Source: Caenorhabditis elegans
Lineage: Eukaryota; Nematoda; Chromadorea; Rhabditida; Rhabditidae
NCBI RefSeq assembly: GCF_000002985.6
Contig: NC_003280.10
Span: forward strand, 5,018,501-5,082,500
Reading direction: 5' to 3'
Length of the DNA stretch: 64,000 bases
Part shown: in pieces, positions 13,492-25,353 of the stretch
Numbering within the stretch: the first letter of the stretch is position 1
How the letters are laid out: each line of letters opens with the position of its first letter
Made by a program: the position numbers and the translations under genes
The notes under the pieces: model-generated
What the model saw: only the letters and a program-made list of their open reading frames with translations
What the model was told of the DNA's origin: nothing
The model's database searches: none

Positions 13492-15528
13492 TCAGATAAC
13501 TTTGGCAGTAGCTTCTTTCTGTTCGGTAAGAGGACGTGGTGGAATTTCGATGACATCGAAGTATATGTGCTGAAATTATATATAATTAGTTGATACCTAG
13601 CTAACTAGCAAATACCTTAGCCCTAGAATGTGTCAAAAACTTTTGATTGGCAGTTACAGTAGTCGTTTTGGTAACTTCCGCGCATGAGAAGACTCTCTGA
13701 AAATATATGAATTAAATATTGAATAAAGTTTTTTCAAAACCTTTGTAATTGACGTTATTCCTTTGATATTTCGTAATTTGACAACTCTTCCAATTTCATC
13801 TGATGGTTGATCCTGAACACGCTCAATCGTCTTGCTTAGCTCTTCGAATCGCTTCTTCTCCGTAGGCCCGCCGACATTTTTTACGATTTCTGCTACTCTT
13901 CTATAGGCAAGCTCACACATAATCAGATGATGTCCTGAACATTGATAATATTATTTTTGACAAAAATTGCAATCCAAAACCTTTCAATTTTTCCAGCACT
14001 TCAGCCTTCGCAGGTTTCAATCGTTCACATTCCACATGCTTATTGATCATTTCCTCTTTGAATTGATAATTCACACCACCAGGTTCACACATGTTCGAAA
14101 CTAACAACATCACAGCCGAAATATCAAGATTTAAGCGTGGCAGTGTTGACTCTGACTGCGATTGTGAGGAGGGTAGCCTGCAATAGAGTTATTGTAGTAC
14201 GGGAAAAGAGAGAGAGAGAGATGGGGAGACGCAAGAACGTGTTTGCCTTTCAACGGGACAGAAAACATGGCCGCCATAGCTCAGTCGGTTAGAGCGTGGG
14301 TCTAATAAGCCCAAGGTCGCAGGTTCGACCCCTGCTGGCGGCAAAATGTTTTGCTTCTTATTTCATCAAAACCTATTTAAACTTACGTTGGAATAGAAGC
14401 AGCATCTTCATCAACTTCATCCCAGTCAGAATCTTCCTCTTCTCCAAGCCGTTCAATTAATTCTTCGTTCCATTTTCCACGTAAACTAGGATCTGATTTA
14501 TCGACGTGCTCTCCAATAACAACAATTCCATGACGAATGAGTTTTTGGGCCATCTCTGCTAGAACTCCATTTCTGAAGTAAATTCGTATTTGTGGTCGAT
14601 TGAAACGGCGTGATACGAAAAGATGTTGCTTTATTTGTGCAATAACGTCGCCATTTCGTTTTCCGTCTCGATATTCGATGAGAACGGTTTTGGCGGGGCG
14701 ATTCACAAGTTTTATCTGAAAGAAAAATTAAAATTTTATTTGAAAATATATGAAAAGAGTTTAATAATAACCCAAATGCGGATTTCTTTGCGATTTTTGT
14801 TCAAAAAATACGGTGTCTGGTCTCGACGCGATAAATATTTGAGAAATGCTAAAGCGTATGCGCCTTTAAAAGAGTACTGTAATTTCAAACTTTTCAGTTT
14901 CTCGTAAAAAATATTGTTTTTAATTCAGGAACTGAAACAAAACAATTAAAATACACAATTTTAATACAAATTGTGAGAAAAACTATTACAAATCGATAAA
15001 AATTTCACAGTGACGAAAATTCGTTTTATTAAAAATTACAGTACTCTTTGAAAGCGCACACCTGTTTGTTTTATACGAAAAACTGTCGTGTCGAGACCGG
15101 GCACCAAATTTTAGGTGAAAAATGGCAAAAACTCGGATTTGTATAATACTAACCCAAACATTCGGTTCTTTCATCACAATATCTACAGTAACCGATACAT
15201 TATCCCGTTTGAACGTTTTCAGTACGGCCGTCGCATTTTCCATTTCCTCAACTTCATCGATTATTGATTTGTAGAATGCGTAGTTACATGTGACCAAATG
15301 AGTTTCTAGAGCTTTTCGTGTAGCCTGAAAATTCTTAATTTAAAAATCATAAAATCTATAAAATACATTTTGAAGTAGTTCAATTTCCTTGTTAAGCATT
15401 CGTTCCATTCGTTGCAAATTCTCCAATTTTTGGAATTTGGCGCCCGTCAACTTGGCGACTGCTTCTTGAACTTCTTTGATTTTTTCGATTCGCTGCCTCT
15501 CCAAATCATCTTCGTCGACTCCATGCAT
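13492..15528 (-). CDS. C7orf25-like (DUF1308, UPF0415) protein
   Basis: 403 aa in seven exons: 15528-15367, 15324-15154, 14715-14387, 14177-13981, 13934-13741, 13696-13616, 13569-13492; all phases agree. It matches human C7orf25 (about 421 aa) along its length: an N-terminal helical region (LERQRIEKIKEVQEAV), a central segment with acidic stretch EEEDSDWDEVDEDAA, the DUF1308-type LNLDISAVMLLVS and FKEEMINKHVECER blocks, the GGPTEKKRFEELSK/DQPSDEIGR block, and a C-terminal ALTES-like PRPLTEQKEA. The biochemical role of the family is not established to my knowledge. Intron 14178-14386 contains a tRNA-Ile gene on the opposite strand and intron 14716-15153 a foldback repeat. Fourth gene of the candidate operon. 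Confidence 0.85.
14270..14343 (+). tRNA. tRNA-Ile (AAU anticodon, read as IAU)
   Basis: A 74-base cloverleaf including discriminator A. Acceptor stem GCCGCCA/TGGCGGC, D arm GCTC/GAGC, anticodon stem TGGGT/GCCCA with loop CTAATAA (anticodon AAT), and T arm GCAGG/CCTGC with TTCGACC loop. No intron. A TTTT terminator follows at about 14349. It lies antisense within an intron of the C7orf25-like gene and is identical base for base to the copy at 38947-39020. Confidence 0.97.
14771..15145. repeat. Foldback element in C7orf25-like intron
   Basis: The left arm (about 14771-14891) contains ATACGGTGTCTGGTCTCGACGCG and GCGCCTTTAAAAGAGTACTGTAATTTC. The right arm (15034-15145) has the inverse: AATTACAGTACTCTTTGAAAGCGCACACC, GTCGTGTCGAGACCGGGCACC and AAAAACTCGGATTTG. 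The arms flank about 140 bases of AT-rich loop. Confidence 0.8.
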
Positions 15529-15794
15529 TTTTTGTCTGAATTAATTCAGAAATTGAGAAAAAAAAACTTTGTGAATAAAAGATATATGAAATTCGCGAAC
15601 ATAACAGTATTAGAATATTAAATTGAACAATTAAAAGCAGAAAAAGGCTTGGAAACTTTTATTCTTAAGGTGAGATTCAAGATTCAAAAGTGAGAGATTC
15701 GAAATTTAAGGCATCGGACAATTTTTTACCCATTCTGAGATCGGGTTAATTTTTACATATTTAAAAATGAGTAAGGTGAGATAATAATGAAAAA

Positions 15795-17926
15795 TTAGAC
15801 TGCAAATTGGAAGTAATCACATTGGAACGGCGGTTCTCCATTGTTTGTTGAAGTTGTTCTCCGGTAACAGTCGATACAGAGAAGACGGCTGCAATTAATT
15901 AAACTTATTACATTTTTGAAAAATTTATTTGGACAAATGATTAAAACCACTTGTCAACTTTTTTAAATTTAATTTTTTGAAAAAAAAAACTAACTCAAAT
16001 GTGACAAATCTTCCGATCACGTCGACAGAATTAGCAATTTGTCTGGATTGTATAATAAGTGGTCGAATATATCGAATATGCCGAAGTCTGACACATCCTG
16101 TACACAATTCGAGAGATGATATTCCTGGTTTTTCAAACATCAGATCATCCATATCGAAACGAAGTGAGAGTGGAAGGAATTGACGTCCAAATTTCATCGA
16201 TTTTGAGCATCTGAAATGAATTCAATTTAAGATTTTTTTCTTAAAGTTTTAATTTCTCGTACTCTTCTCGATGAATAGCATTCGCAGCAATTGTGCCCAA
16301 TTTGTCGACACCTCCCTCGTGTGTGTATTCGATATTATCAACTTTTGTAAGCAGGCGACGTATGAAAATTGGTCCAATTTCTTCTTCTCTAAAATAAAAA
16401 TCGGTTGCAATAGGCTGCATCGACTTGTCGATTTTAATTATTTTTTTTTAGTTTTTATTCTGTTGGAATTTCACCTATTTAAAATTTTTTTATTCTTTTC
16501 GTTAAAACATGAATTTTTTTTGCAATTTACTAAAAATATAGTTGTTTTTTTTAATTGTTACAAATTTTTTCGGAAATTTTTATTTTGGCTAATTAGCTAA
16601 TTGTCAAACTTGCCGATTGCCGAAACTTTTTCGGGACTTTATATGCAAAATAGTGTGTTTAAAATATATTTTGCAGTTTTTTGGTAAACAATTTTAATTG
16701 AAAAATTTAATTGTTCTTACTTGGAAAATCATAAGTCCGATTTTGCAGCTTGAACATTAAAAATTAAATATTTCCAACAAAAATTAAAAAACTCACAATC
16801 TAACCATTTGATCATTGGCATTAATTCCCACATGTTCGATACTTGGAATTTTTGAGAATACATAAGGTAAAGCTGTCATAAGATTGTTGCTAACATCTAT
16901 TGTATTTAGATTCTGTAGAACTCCAATACGTGATGGAAGATATTTTATTGCGTTATGAGCAGCATTAATAATCTTGAGCTGTTTCAGATGGAAGATTGGA
17001 GGGAAAATCTGAAATATAAATTTGAAGATTATAAAATAATTATTTTCGGAGCCGTACTGAAAGATGATTATCTCCAAAATCCAGTAATGAGATAGAAGTC
17101 GGTAGTTCTCGGAACATCGTACACATTGCTGGAACAGGAATCAACTCCAGGGAACAGCTTCTCATCTCGAGTGACTGTAATTGCTTCAGCTTGCTAAACA
17201 CGTCAAGATCTCTATTATGAGCTCCAATTGGATTTCCATTGAGTGTTAATCTGGTGAGATTATGGCAGAATCTCCAGGCTTTATCAGGTCTCCGTAAATC
17301 GATAGGCTCAATTTTTAGTGTTTTCAGGAATTCGGAGCATGATTGCATTTGCTTTTTGTACGTTGCCTGATTGTTGACCGTGATGGTAGTTGGTTTGAAG
17401 TCGGAACTTTTTACCTGAAATAGTATTTTATTTTAATTCTTTCAATTCCACCGTCAAGCTTAATACCTTCACTTTCTCAATATCCACATTTTCTCCTTTG
17501 ACAATTTTTCTGATGGCTTCTATCAGTTGTGCCAACGCTTCTGGATTCGCCTGAACAATAAAAATTATTATTTTTATATTGAAAAATGCTTTACACGTAC
17601 TTTACTGATGCAAACCATCACAGCAGGAGTTGTTTGAAATGTGATAGTGGTTTTTCCTTGAGCAATAAATTTGTCGAGAATAATTGGCGGCTTGTTGAGC
17701 TCGAATTTATTTCCAGTTTTGTCACCGGCCACGGCCACTGTTATCTGATATTGTGGAGGGGTCTGGAAATATTTTTTTGTTTTGTTACATATTAACTTAT
17801 GAAAATTTAAATTACCTGTCGAAGTTTTTGCAGAATAACAAATCCTTTTTGCGATTTCGTGGGTTTTGGATTAACTCCGGCATTTGCTTTATAACGTGCA
17901 AAAACCACTTCACATGGTAATCGCAT
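15795..17926 (-). CDS. lrr-1: LRR-1, leucine-rich substrate receptor of CUL-2 ubiquitin ligase
   Basis: 453 aa in eight exons: 17926-17816, 17762-17601, 17550-17467, 17414-17058, 17008-16797, 16388-16263, 16210-15995, 15888-15795; phases consistent. The start MRLPCEVVF matches the MKLHCEV start of vertebrate LRR1/PPIL5. After an N-terminal domain of about 150 residues come leucine-rich repeats (LTRLTLNGNPIGA, LQSLEMRSCSLELIP, ISLLDFGDNHLS, LKIINAAHNAIKYLP, LNTIDVSNNLMTALP). A C-terminal Cys-containing domain (LELCTGCVRLRHIRY, LLCIDCYRR) corresponds to the vertebrate region with paired cysteines. Known worm roles are CUL-2-dependent germline cell-cycle control and CMG helicase unloading at replication termination. 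Third gene of the candidate operon, with an acceptor 13 bases before the ATG. Confidence 0.92.
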
Positions 17927-18363
17927 TTTTTATTGAAATCTGGAATAAGCAACTATTGGTAGTTTCTTTGTATTTGAAAAGCAAGTCTCTGAAAATCAAA
18001 ATAAGTTTCTGGAAAATCAAGTTGAACCCGATAAAAGAGCACTGGGGAGAGTTACATTTTAAAGTTTTTACATTTATTCCCAAGAAGAATAATTAACGAA
18101 AAAATAAATAATAATTACCATTTGCTTACCAACTAATCGGACTTCAATAAAATTAATAGAAAATTGTCACTTATAAATATCACAAATGAACACAGGAAGT
18201 GATTGGGGGATGAAAACGATAATTTAAATAAGTCAGCGGGAGAGTCGAAATTTACAAAAAAAACGGGGACTGGAAACAATAAAGAATAATAATTAGCTAA
18301 AAGTTGTACCCACATTATAAGCTAAAAGAAAGTTTACAGTAAAGTCATTATGCACATTTTTAT

Positions 18364-21300
18364 TCAGAGTTCTTGAAGATCTCCAATGCATTGTGTACAG
18401 TGGAGTTGTCCAGCGGGTAGAATTTGGGGTCTCTGTAAAGATATATTTGGGAACGATGAATCAAAGAATATTCTACTTACACTGATATCAGAAATAATTT
18501 CCAAAATTCGTCTAACAGATGCATCTTGGGTTTGCCCGAAAGTATCACTATTATCTTTGTCAGCAGAACAATCCGATAATCGTGGACTATTTTGAGCTTC
18601 CAACACAGTTGGTGGTGGAGTACTTGGAATCTTCTCATCATCACTATTACCATGTACTTTTTCACGCTCTGGAACTTCTTCCAATTTGGCGTCCACCAAA
18701 ACATCTTCGTCTCCGCTCATTTCATCAACTGTCGAATGGCTATAGCTTCGGGAAACTCGGCGAGCTGCTTTTCGGGAGATTGAGCTTGTCTGGTATTCCT
18801 AAAAATTAGCTTGTAGGTATTACAGTTTCATAGATTAATTACCTTTAATACTCCACCTTTGTTAAGTACAGTCATTAACACATTTTGCAGTTCTTGGCAT
18901 CGTGCAACAGTTTTCGTTCTGTCCTCTTCCATAGCCTTCAATTGTTCATCTTTTACACGAAGCCTTTCACGAACCAATTTTCTCTGATGCTGATAGAGAA
19001 CAACGTGATCAGCAATTGTGTCATTTTCGAGTTCTAGCTGCTGGTTGATGTGCTCTAATCGATCAATTGTCTCAACGAGTTCAGCATTCTGAAGCATTGC
19101 TCGAGCGAATCGTTTCTCTAATTCTTTTCGTGCCCATAGATCTTCATGAAGCTCTCTAGAAGACTGCTGATTTTCAGCTTCTTCTGGAACCTTGGTTTCT
19201 TTCAACTCCAGCTGTTCCTGTTTGCTTTCGAGATCTTTCCGTTCTTCCTCTGCTCTTCTATCAGCTCGTTCATCTTCCAATTGTTGACGGCAATTATTAA
19301 AAGCTTCTCTGAGTGCTTCATTTTCGGCATGAAGATCCTGAACTCTGCCAACTGCTTGAGTGAGCTCAACGTGAATCGAATTCTGATTCTCATCTTCTGC
19401 ATTTTGCCTCATTATTTCGTCCATTTGTTCATTATGAGTGTTACTTCGTCTCAAATCAGCACGGACCAGTTGAAGTTCATGAGTTTTCAGCTCTAAATCG
19501 GATCTGATTTCTGCATTTTCTCTTTGAAGCGTTGAGATATTTTCTTTCAATTCTTCATTGAGTTTCACGATTTCTTGAGATTCTTCACGTTGTTCTTGAC
19601 TTGCAGCAGATTCTTGTGATGCTTCGAGATGAGGTTGTCGAGCGATTACTTCTGACAGATTACCAACAAGACCCGCGGTTTCTAAATTCAACTGCTTTGT
19701 CAATTCCCGTACTTGATGCTCAGCAGATTGTTTTGCAAGCTCGACATCTGCTTTTTCTTTCGTAAGAGTAACAAATCGGTCTTCCGTTTCCAAGAGACGT
19801 TCTTTAAGCTCTTTGTTTTGTGCCACTGCGCGGGATACGGTCGCTTTTTCGTTCTGTAAATTCGAAAATTTGAAAAATCAGGGAAAAATATTGAAAATTG
19901 TAAATCTACCTGTAGTTGCTCTGAAAGAGACAACAAATCAGCTCCGTTTGCAGTTGACTCTAACGTTCGTTCTTCCAAAAGTCGATATTTCATTTCAAGT
20001 TCTGCCAATGACTGTTCTCTTTCGAAAATAACTTTGTCTTTTTCTAGAATTTCTTCTTCTCTGCGTTTCTGATCATCCTCACTTCTTCGTTCCCACTTCC
20101 CTCTTTCAACGAAACACGCTTCACGAATCCGTCTTGCTACATCTTCTTCTGTGATAGTTGGAATTTCATCATGCCTCTCAGAAACATCCATATTCATTTG
20201 AAGCTTCTGCAGTTCAGATTGAGCAATTTCGAGTTGATTTTCGAGATGTTCAACTTGATCGTTTGAAGAAAATTTTTGATTATGCAAATGCTCGATTTCT
20301 AAAGCCATCTCTGCTTGCTTTTGTTGAAGTGCATACTCTCGATCAGCATAGTGAGCTTTTAATGTCGCAGATTCGACGAGAAGACGTGATTTTTCAGCTT
20401 TAACGTTCTCCAGCTCACGTTGCAAGTTTTCATAATTCGTATTCTCATTCGGAATCCCTCCCGGCGGTCCTGTGGCTCCAAGTTGTTTCAAATAAAGATC
20501 TTTCATTTGAATGTCTTTCATGAGCTGACTGATGCGATTTTCTTGAGCCGCCGTTTCTTTTATCATACTTTTCACACGTGCTTGTGCTTCACTTCTCTCG
20601 TGTTGAACATTTAGCAGGTTAGCTTGCATTGATGCAACTTCTCGTCGAGCTCCTTCTAGCTCTTGATGACGTGCAGTTAATAGGGAATCTTTTTGTGCAA
20701 TTGCTTCATTGAGTTTTCGAATTTCGTTTGACGAAAGTCCAGATGATGTTGAATTGCTCATTTGGTTGGCAATGTTCTCTGCAGCAGCCAGCTTGTGTCG
20801 AAGTTTTTCGATTTGCTTGTTTGCCTGACGAAGATCACTTTGAGACGAAACTTTCTCTTCAACCATTGCAGACAATGCCTGAATACTCCATCATTAAATT
20901 AAAATAAATAAAACGAGTAATCCTTACATTTTGGAGTTGGACAATTTGATTTTCTGTATCCACATGTATTCCATTTGCATTGACTTGTGAATAAGCGGAA
21001 TGAAGTTGGGAGTAATGGGCACACTAAAATGATTTTTTTTTTAATAAAATCATTATTCATATAATTAACGAATTAGTTTTTGTATTTGTCAATTTCTCAT
21101 TATCCTTACCAATTCGTCATGCTGGGTCTTCAATTGTGTATATGCCTGATACCATTCGTTTCCGTTCGGTTGAAATGGTGAAGCCTGAAGAAAACATTTA
21201 CTCATTTAACGATGTTATCGATTTTCTCACATCCAATCCATTTCTTGCATTCAAACTTTGTGCAGAAGAAGATGAGTGTGGAATTTGAAGCGCTGTCGAA

Positions 21301-21534
21301 TCTTCACTGACAACGCTGCTCCGTCCATTTAAACCTGCTCCAGCACCCGGCTCTGATGAAATGATACTTGATGCAGGAGAATTACGTCCATCGAGTCTTT
21401 GACGTGCTTCAAAGTCTTTCAGCTGTAAAATTTACTCTATAAACTTTGTTTTAATAAAGTTTCCTCACGATTCTCACCTTTTTCCTGGCCGCTGCCAGCA
21501 TTTCAGCTTTGGCAGGTGCAGCGGCATCGACCAT
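18364..21534 (-). CDS. GM130/GOLGA2-like Golgi coiled-coil protein
   Basis: 928 aa in eight exons: 21534-21478, 21422-21231, 21184-21110, 21023-20928, 20878-19910, 19853-18843, 18798-18481, 18432-18364. The start MVDAAAPAKAEMLAAARKKL resembles the basic N-terminus of GM130 (RQSKLAAAKKKLREYQ) that binds the tether p115. A Ser-rich linker is followed by roughly 700 residues of nearly unbroken heptad coiled coil rich in Gln, Glu, Leu and Arg. The C-terminal tail is acidic/Ser-rich and ends in a CTQC segment. The worm gene is F33G12.5 in my recollection. Expected role: cis-Golgi matrix and vesicle tethering. The ATG was chosen because it follows a trans-splice-like acceptor at 21592 and gives the conserved N-terminus. 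Confidence 0.85.
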
Positions 21535-21780
21535 ATCACTGATTAATCCAGCTTTACGCCGAAAAACAGTAAAATCTATCGATTTTAAAAGCTGAAAATG
21601 AAAAAAGACGTGGAAATTAGTGGTTGGACGCAAACACCGCAATTGACGACATAGCGCAGACAACAAAGCGAGTTCGCAATGAAAGCAGCAGAAATTCACA
21701 CAAAAAAGAAAAAATAATAGGTTTATGTACAAATAACTAACGAAACTTTGGAAATAAATGCTAAAAAACAACCGAGCAAA

Positions 21781-22179
21781 TTAGAAAACTGGAGGCTTGT
21801 GATCAGATGAGACAGGCGAATCGGTTTGCCCCTTGGTGAGCCAGGCAAGAGGTTCTCGTGTGAACGTGCGGTATGCTTCTAGAATTAAGTAGTTGAAGAT
21901 AACATTTTAATTGAGAATATCAACTCACTAGCCCACTTTGAATCAGGATTGATCTCATCTTGGAAGTAGGCATAAGAAAATATCAGCATGCCTACTCCAA
22001 ATGCGATTAGGGAGTTCTGGAAAATACTTAATTCGTTTTTAAAATTGATTATCAAAATAGACCTCTCTAAAAGAAAGCTTCTTTCCTCCTTTAGGTAACT
22101 GATTTTCCGTGATTTCCTTCCATTCGGCCTGCCCGTCTTTTCTTCTGATTAAAACACGCAAAATCCGAGTCAATCTCAT
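21781..22179 (-). CDS. Small single-pass membrane protein, possibly mitochondrial
   Basis: 100 aa in three exons: 22179-22063, 22016-21929, 21878-21781; phases 0, 1, 0. The start MRLTRILRVLIRRK is basic and amphipathic, like a mitochondrial targeting sequence. Around residues 40-57 one hydrophobic segment (NSLIAFGVGMLIFSYAYF) is followed by an acidic DEINPDSKWAKAYRTF stretch. This layout is common among small assembly factors or accessory subunits of respiratory complexes, but I do not recognise the family. A TTCCAG acceptor abuts the ATG, so the leader would join directly at the start codon. First gene of the candidate operon. Confidence 0.75.
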
Positions 22180-23449
22180 CTGGAACAAAATCTGTTTTAT
22201 TTTCTGCCTTTTTATTTGTTTTAAAAATTGGAAACGAAAAGGACAAAGCGAGAAGTCAAAGTCTTCCAGTAATTTGATATTTTAGAAGGAATTGAATTGG
22301 TCATGGAATTCCGGAAGGGGACAAAATATTTTTAAACGGACATAGGAAATGGGGAATTTTATGAAGCAAAATATATGTTATATAATCGAATGTATTAAAT
22401 TTGAAAAAAATGTGAAGAAAATTAATAAAAAAATACTAGGAAAAAAAATATCTTCAAAAATTTTTGATGAAAACGCGCCCCATTGGCACTTACTAGAGAC
22501 ACAATACGCAGGAAAACGAAATTTATGAGTACATAGAAGTGAATATTGGAAAATGTTCTTCAAAACTTTTCATGACAGTGTTAAACTGAAAATTAAAAAG
22601 AATGGTGATCATAGTAGCAACGAATTCATATGAGATATATGTAAAATATTTAAAAATGAAGGATAAATGAGGAATATATAATTCCCGAGTGTGGAGGGGT
22701 ACTGTAGGAGAACATAAACAAGCCTATTATCTCTGTATACTGTAAAGCATTAGAATACACAAGCAAATTTGAAGATTATATTTTGGTTATTCGCTCAGTT
22801 TTTAAAAATATTTGGAAAAACACTGATACGAGTTTCCGAAATTTTTGAAGACCAATTGTTCAGTACCTAGAAACCTTTCGGAAAAATAATCAATGTCATT
22901 ACTGTAGTTCTCTGAAAAAATGTGTTATCTGAAACTGTCACTTGCATATAAAATACGACCTTCCTCCAAATCACGCTCTGAGCACAATCGATCTTTCTAC
23001 TCCAGCTGTGTACATGGACGGACATAAAGGACAGCCGTCAGTGTCACTTCCGCGCCACTTTTTTCAAATGTTTTATGCAAGTTTTTGGTTTAGTTTTGTT
23101 TCGAATTTATTCCCAATTGAATTGAATTCGTGACTGCAGAAGAAAATCGAATCGAATCTCCTTTTTAGCGACTCGGATATACCCTGAATTTTTTTTGGAG
23201 TACTGTACTATAAACTTTCTCTCCACTTCAGCAATATTTATAATATCCTATAGGAGAACGGCTACTTTCTCGGAACAAAAATATTTCTACAAAACTATTT
23301 TTTAATTTTTGCGCAAATGAATTAAGAATTCTCCTTTGGCGGCTGCGGTTATATATTAATTCCAAACTTGTATAGAAAACACACGAAGTGAGGTAAAACC
23401 TATTATTATTCAGTTTTTCACTCAAAAATACAGTCCTTGATCTTGCTAC

Positions 23450-23620
23450 GACCGAAATATGTCCGTCGAGTACACGGTAAAGTAGTTTGCGCCTCTAAGG
23501 AGTACAGTAACCAACTATGGGTTACTGTAAGACTTATAGGCGCATACATTTTTAACAGATTCAATTTGAGAACATTTAAATAGTTCGTGGCGAGGCCAAA
23601 TATCGTAATCTTCGTAAAAA
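23450..23620. repeat. Diverged foldback element
   Basis: GTTTGCGCCTCTAAGGAGTACAGTAAC and GTTACTGTAAGACTTATAGGCGCATAC face each other around a short AACTATG centre (about 23488-23558). Outside them lie CGACCGAAATATG... and GGCCAAATATCG, also inverted. It is a compact relative of the GCGCC/TACAGTA family. Confidence 0.65.
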
Positions 23621-23920
23621 TCGGTAAAATTCACGGATTCATATTGGCTAATGTGGTAATTTCAATTATTCAAGAAACTTTCTAAATAGGAAGGAAATCA
23701 CTGAAAAGTTTTAAAAAAAATTACAGTGACTGCTCAATTTACTGGATACACTTACACCTGCAATAGAGTTTTTTTCGACAAGAAAACATCTGACCATAAT
23801 TGTTACTTTGGTGTTGATTCTTGCCAATCTTATTTGAAATGTTTCTTCCAACTTTTTCTTCTCAACTATACAGATGTGTGTGGTGTGCAACACATCCAGT
23901 TTCTTTCCTTTTTGCTCTCG

Positions 23921-23937
23921 CCCCCCCCCCCCCCCCC
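23921..23937. repeat. C17 homopolymer tract
   Basis: Seventeen consecutive C after CTCTCG. The opposite strand is G17, able to form a G-quadruplex. Such monoG tracts are the known targets of deletion in C. elegans dog-1 (FANCJ helicase) mutants. Confidence 0.9.
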
Positions 23938-25353
23938 ATCTCCCTACTTAGTGCAGAAATATAGCATCGAAGTCGTGGAGCTCTCCGTCCCCGAGTGACC
24001 GCCCGTTTTCTCTCTTTTTTATTTGGATCTCTGCGTATCTTCATGATGGTGTCACCCACCATCTCTCTACAACACCAAAACTAGAAGAGAAAATGCTGGA
24101 TGTAGTAGAAGCATTGAGCAGGAGAGAGAGAGTAAGAGAGATTCTATTGTGTTTACCCTCGTACATCTTTTTTTTTCACTCAGCATTTTCCGCTTTTTCA
24201 GCATTCTTGTCCTTTTTTTGAATTATTTATTTTAAAATGCATTTTTGGTAGTTTTTTGTCTATTGTACGGGAATTCTCAAATTACGAAGAGTTTTCTTTA
24301 GTGACTCTGTAATCCTCATGTCTCAAATTTTAAACAATTCAGGTGGCTGAAATTCCTTGTTTAGAATTATGATATTTTACTAGGACTTCCACATAGGCTT
24401 TAGAAAGCTACGCCTGAGCATAGTGCCTACACCTACGCAATAATACAACTTACCAATTTTCATTTCATGAACTTTAACAAACTCATTCTAATTTAAATGT
24501 TCTAAATTCCCTATTCTAAAAACTGAAACAACCGAGATATGAGCTGTCAAAGTAGAGAGACTGAGGTTGAAGTCTACTTTGAATAATACGGTATCAATTT
24601 TCAATTTGAACTTTCAGCATAAACACTGAAATGGATTAATGAGATCTACGGAAAATACCTGTTTTCAAAAATCACATCATTCTAAGCAAAAAATCAAGCT
24701 CCCTTAATTGGCTTATTTTCTTAACTAAGCTTCTGTATCCTATTAATTAATAGCCAGTTAAATATTGCAAACAAAACATCTTGTCTAATTAAACTTCCAT
24801 CATTTTCCCTTCCATTTTTCGTTTCCTCTCATCAGCCTCAATACTCATTTATTTTTTCATAACCATACTAATAGCCTCATTTTTTTCTTCCTGTCTTCCC
24901 GACCCTGCTCATCCTCTTCTTTCCAAGGTTTCTCTAATTCTCACCAGCATCTACAATATTTCAACATTTTGATATATTTATGGATAAGATGAAGTTGTTT
25001 GTCACTGCTCTGGAGGTCCTCCTTGACACCACTTTCAGAGTATTTTTTCTCTGAATTTGACATGCATAAATCATCTAAAGAAATTGATTCGTATAGTCGT
25101 TTTAGTCAGGATGCAGCAGTAAGAGCAAAAGACAAAAAGGTTAGAGTGTGCCACCGAAAGGGTTGGAAAAATTGCTCTGTGTTCAATTTTTAATCGTGTG
25201 CAAATATTTAGGTACGAACTTTCTCATTTGAAAAGTCATATTGCTTTATTAATGTTAAAAAAAAGTGAAATATAATATTGATTTCCTTTTTTGTTTAGCA
25301 GCTAGCTTTCTTCGGTTGTCTTCGGTTTAATCAAACAATTATTAGTTGGTAAA

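Larger units (their letters stand above)
11498..22179 (-). other. Candidate five-gene operon
   Basis: Five minus-strand genes lie head to tail with stop-to-start gaps of about 247, 438, 267 and 284 bases, typical of C. elegans operons. Every start codon has a TTTCAG- or TCCAG-like acceptor 0-60 bases upstream with no partner donor: acceptors fall at about 22180, 21592, 17940, 15536 and 13213. By the usual rule the first gene would take SL1 and the downstream ones SL2. The operon call is an inference from spacing; leader identity cannot be seen in genomic DNA. Confidence 0.7.

Noticed and set aside
13981-14386. Possible separate gene between the tRNA-Ile and the downstream exons
   Set aside because: The exons on both sides of the tRNA join in phase and together match one C7orf25-like protein, so the tRNA is intronic.
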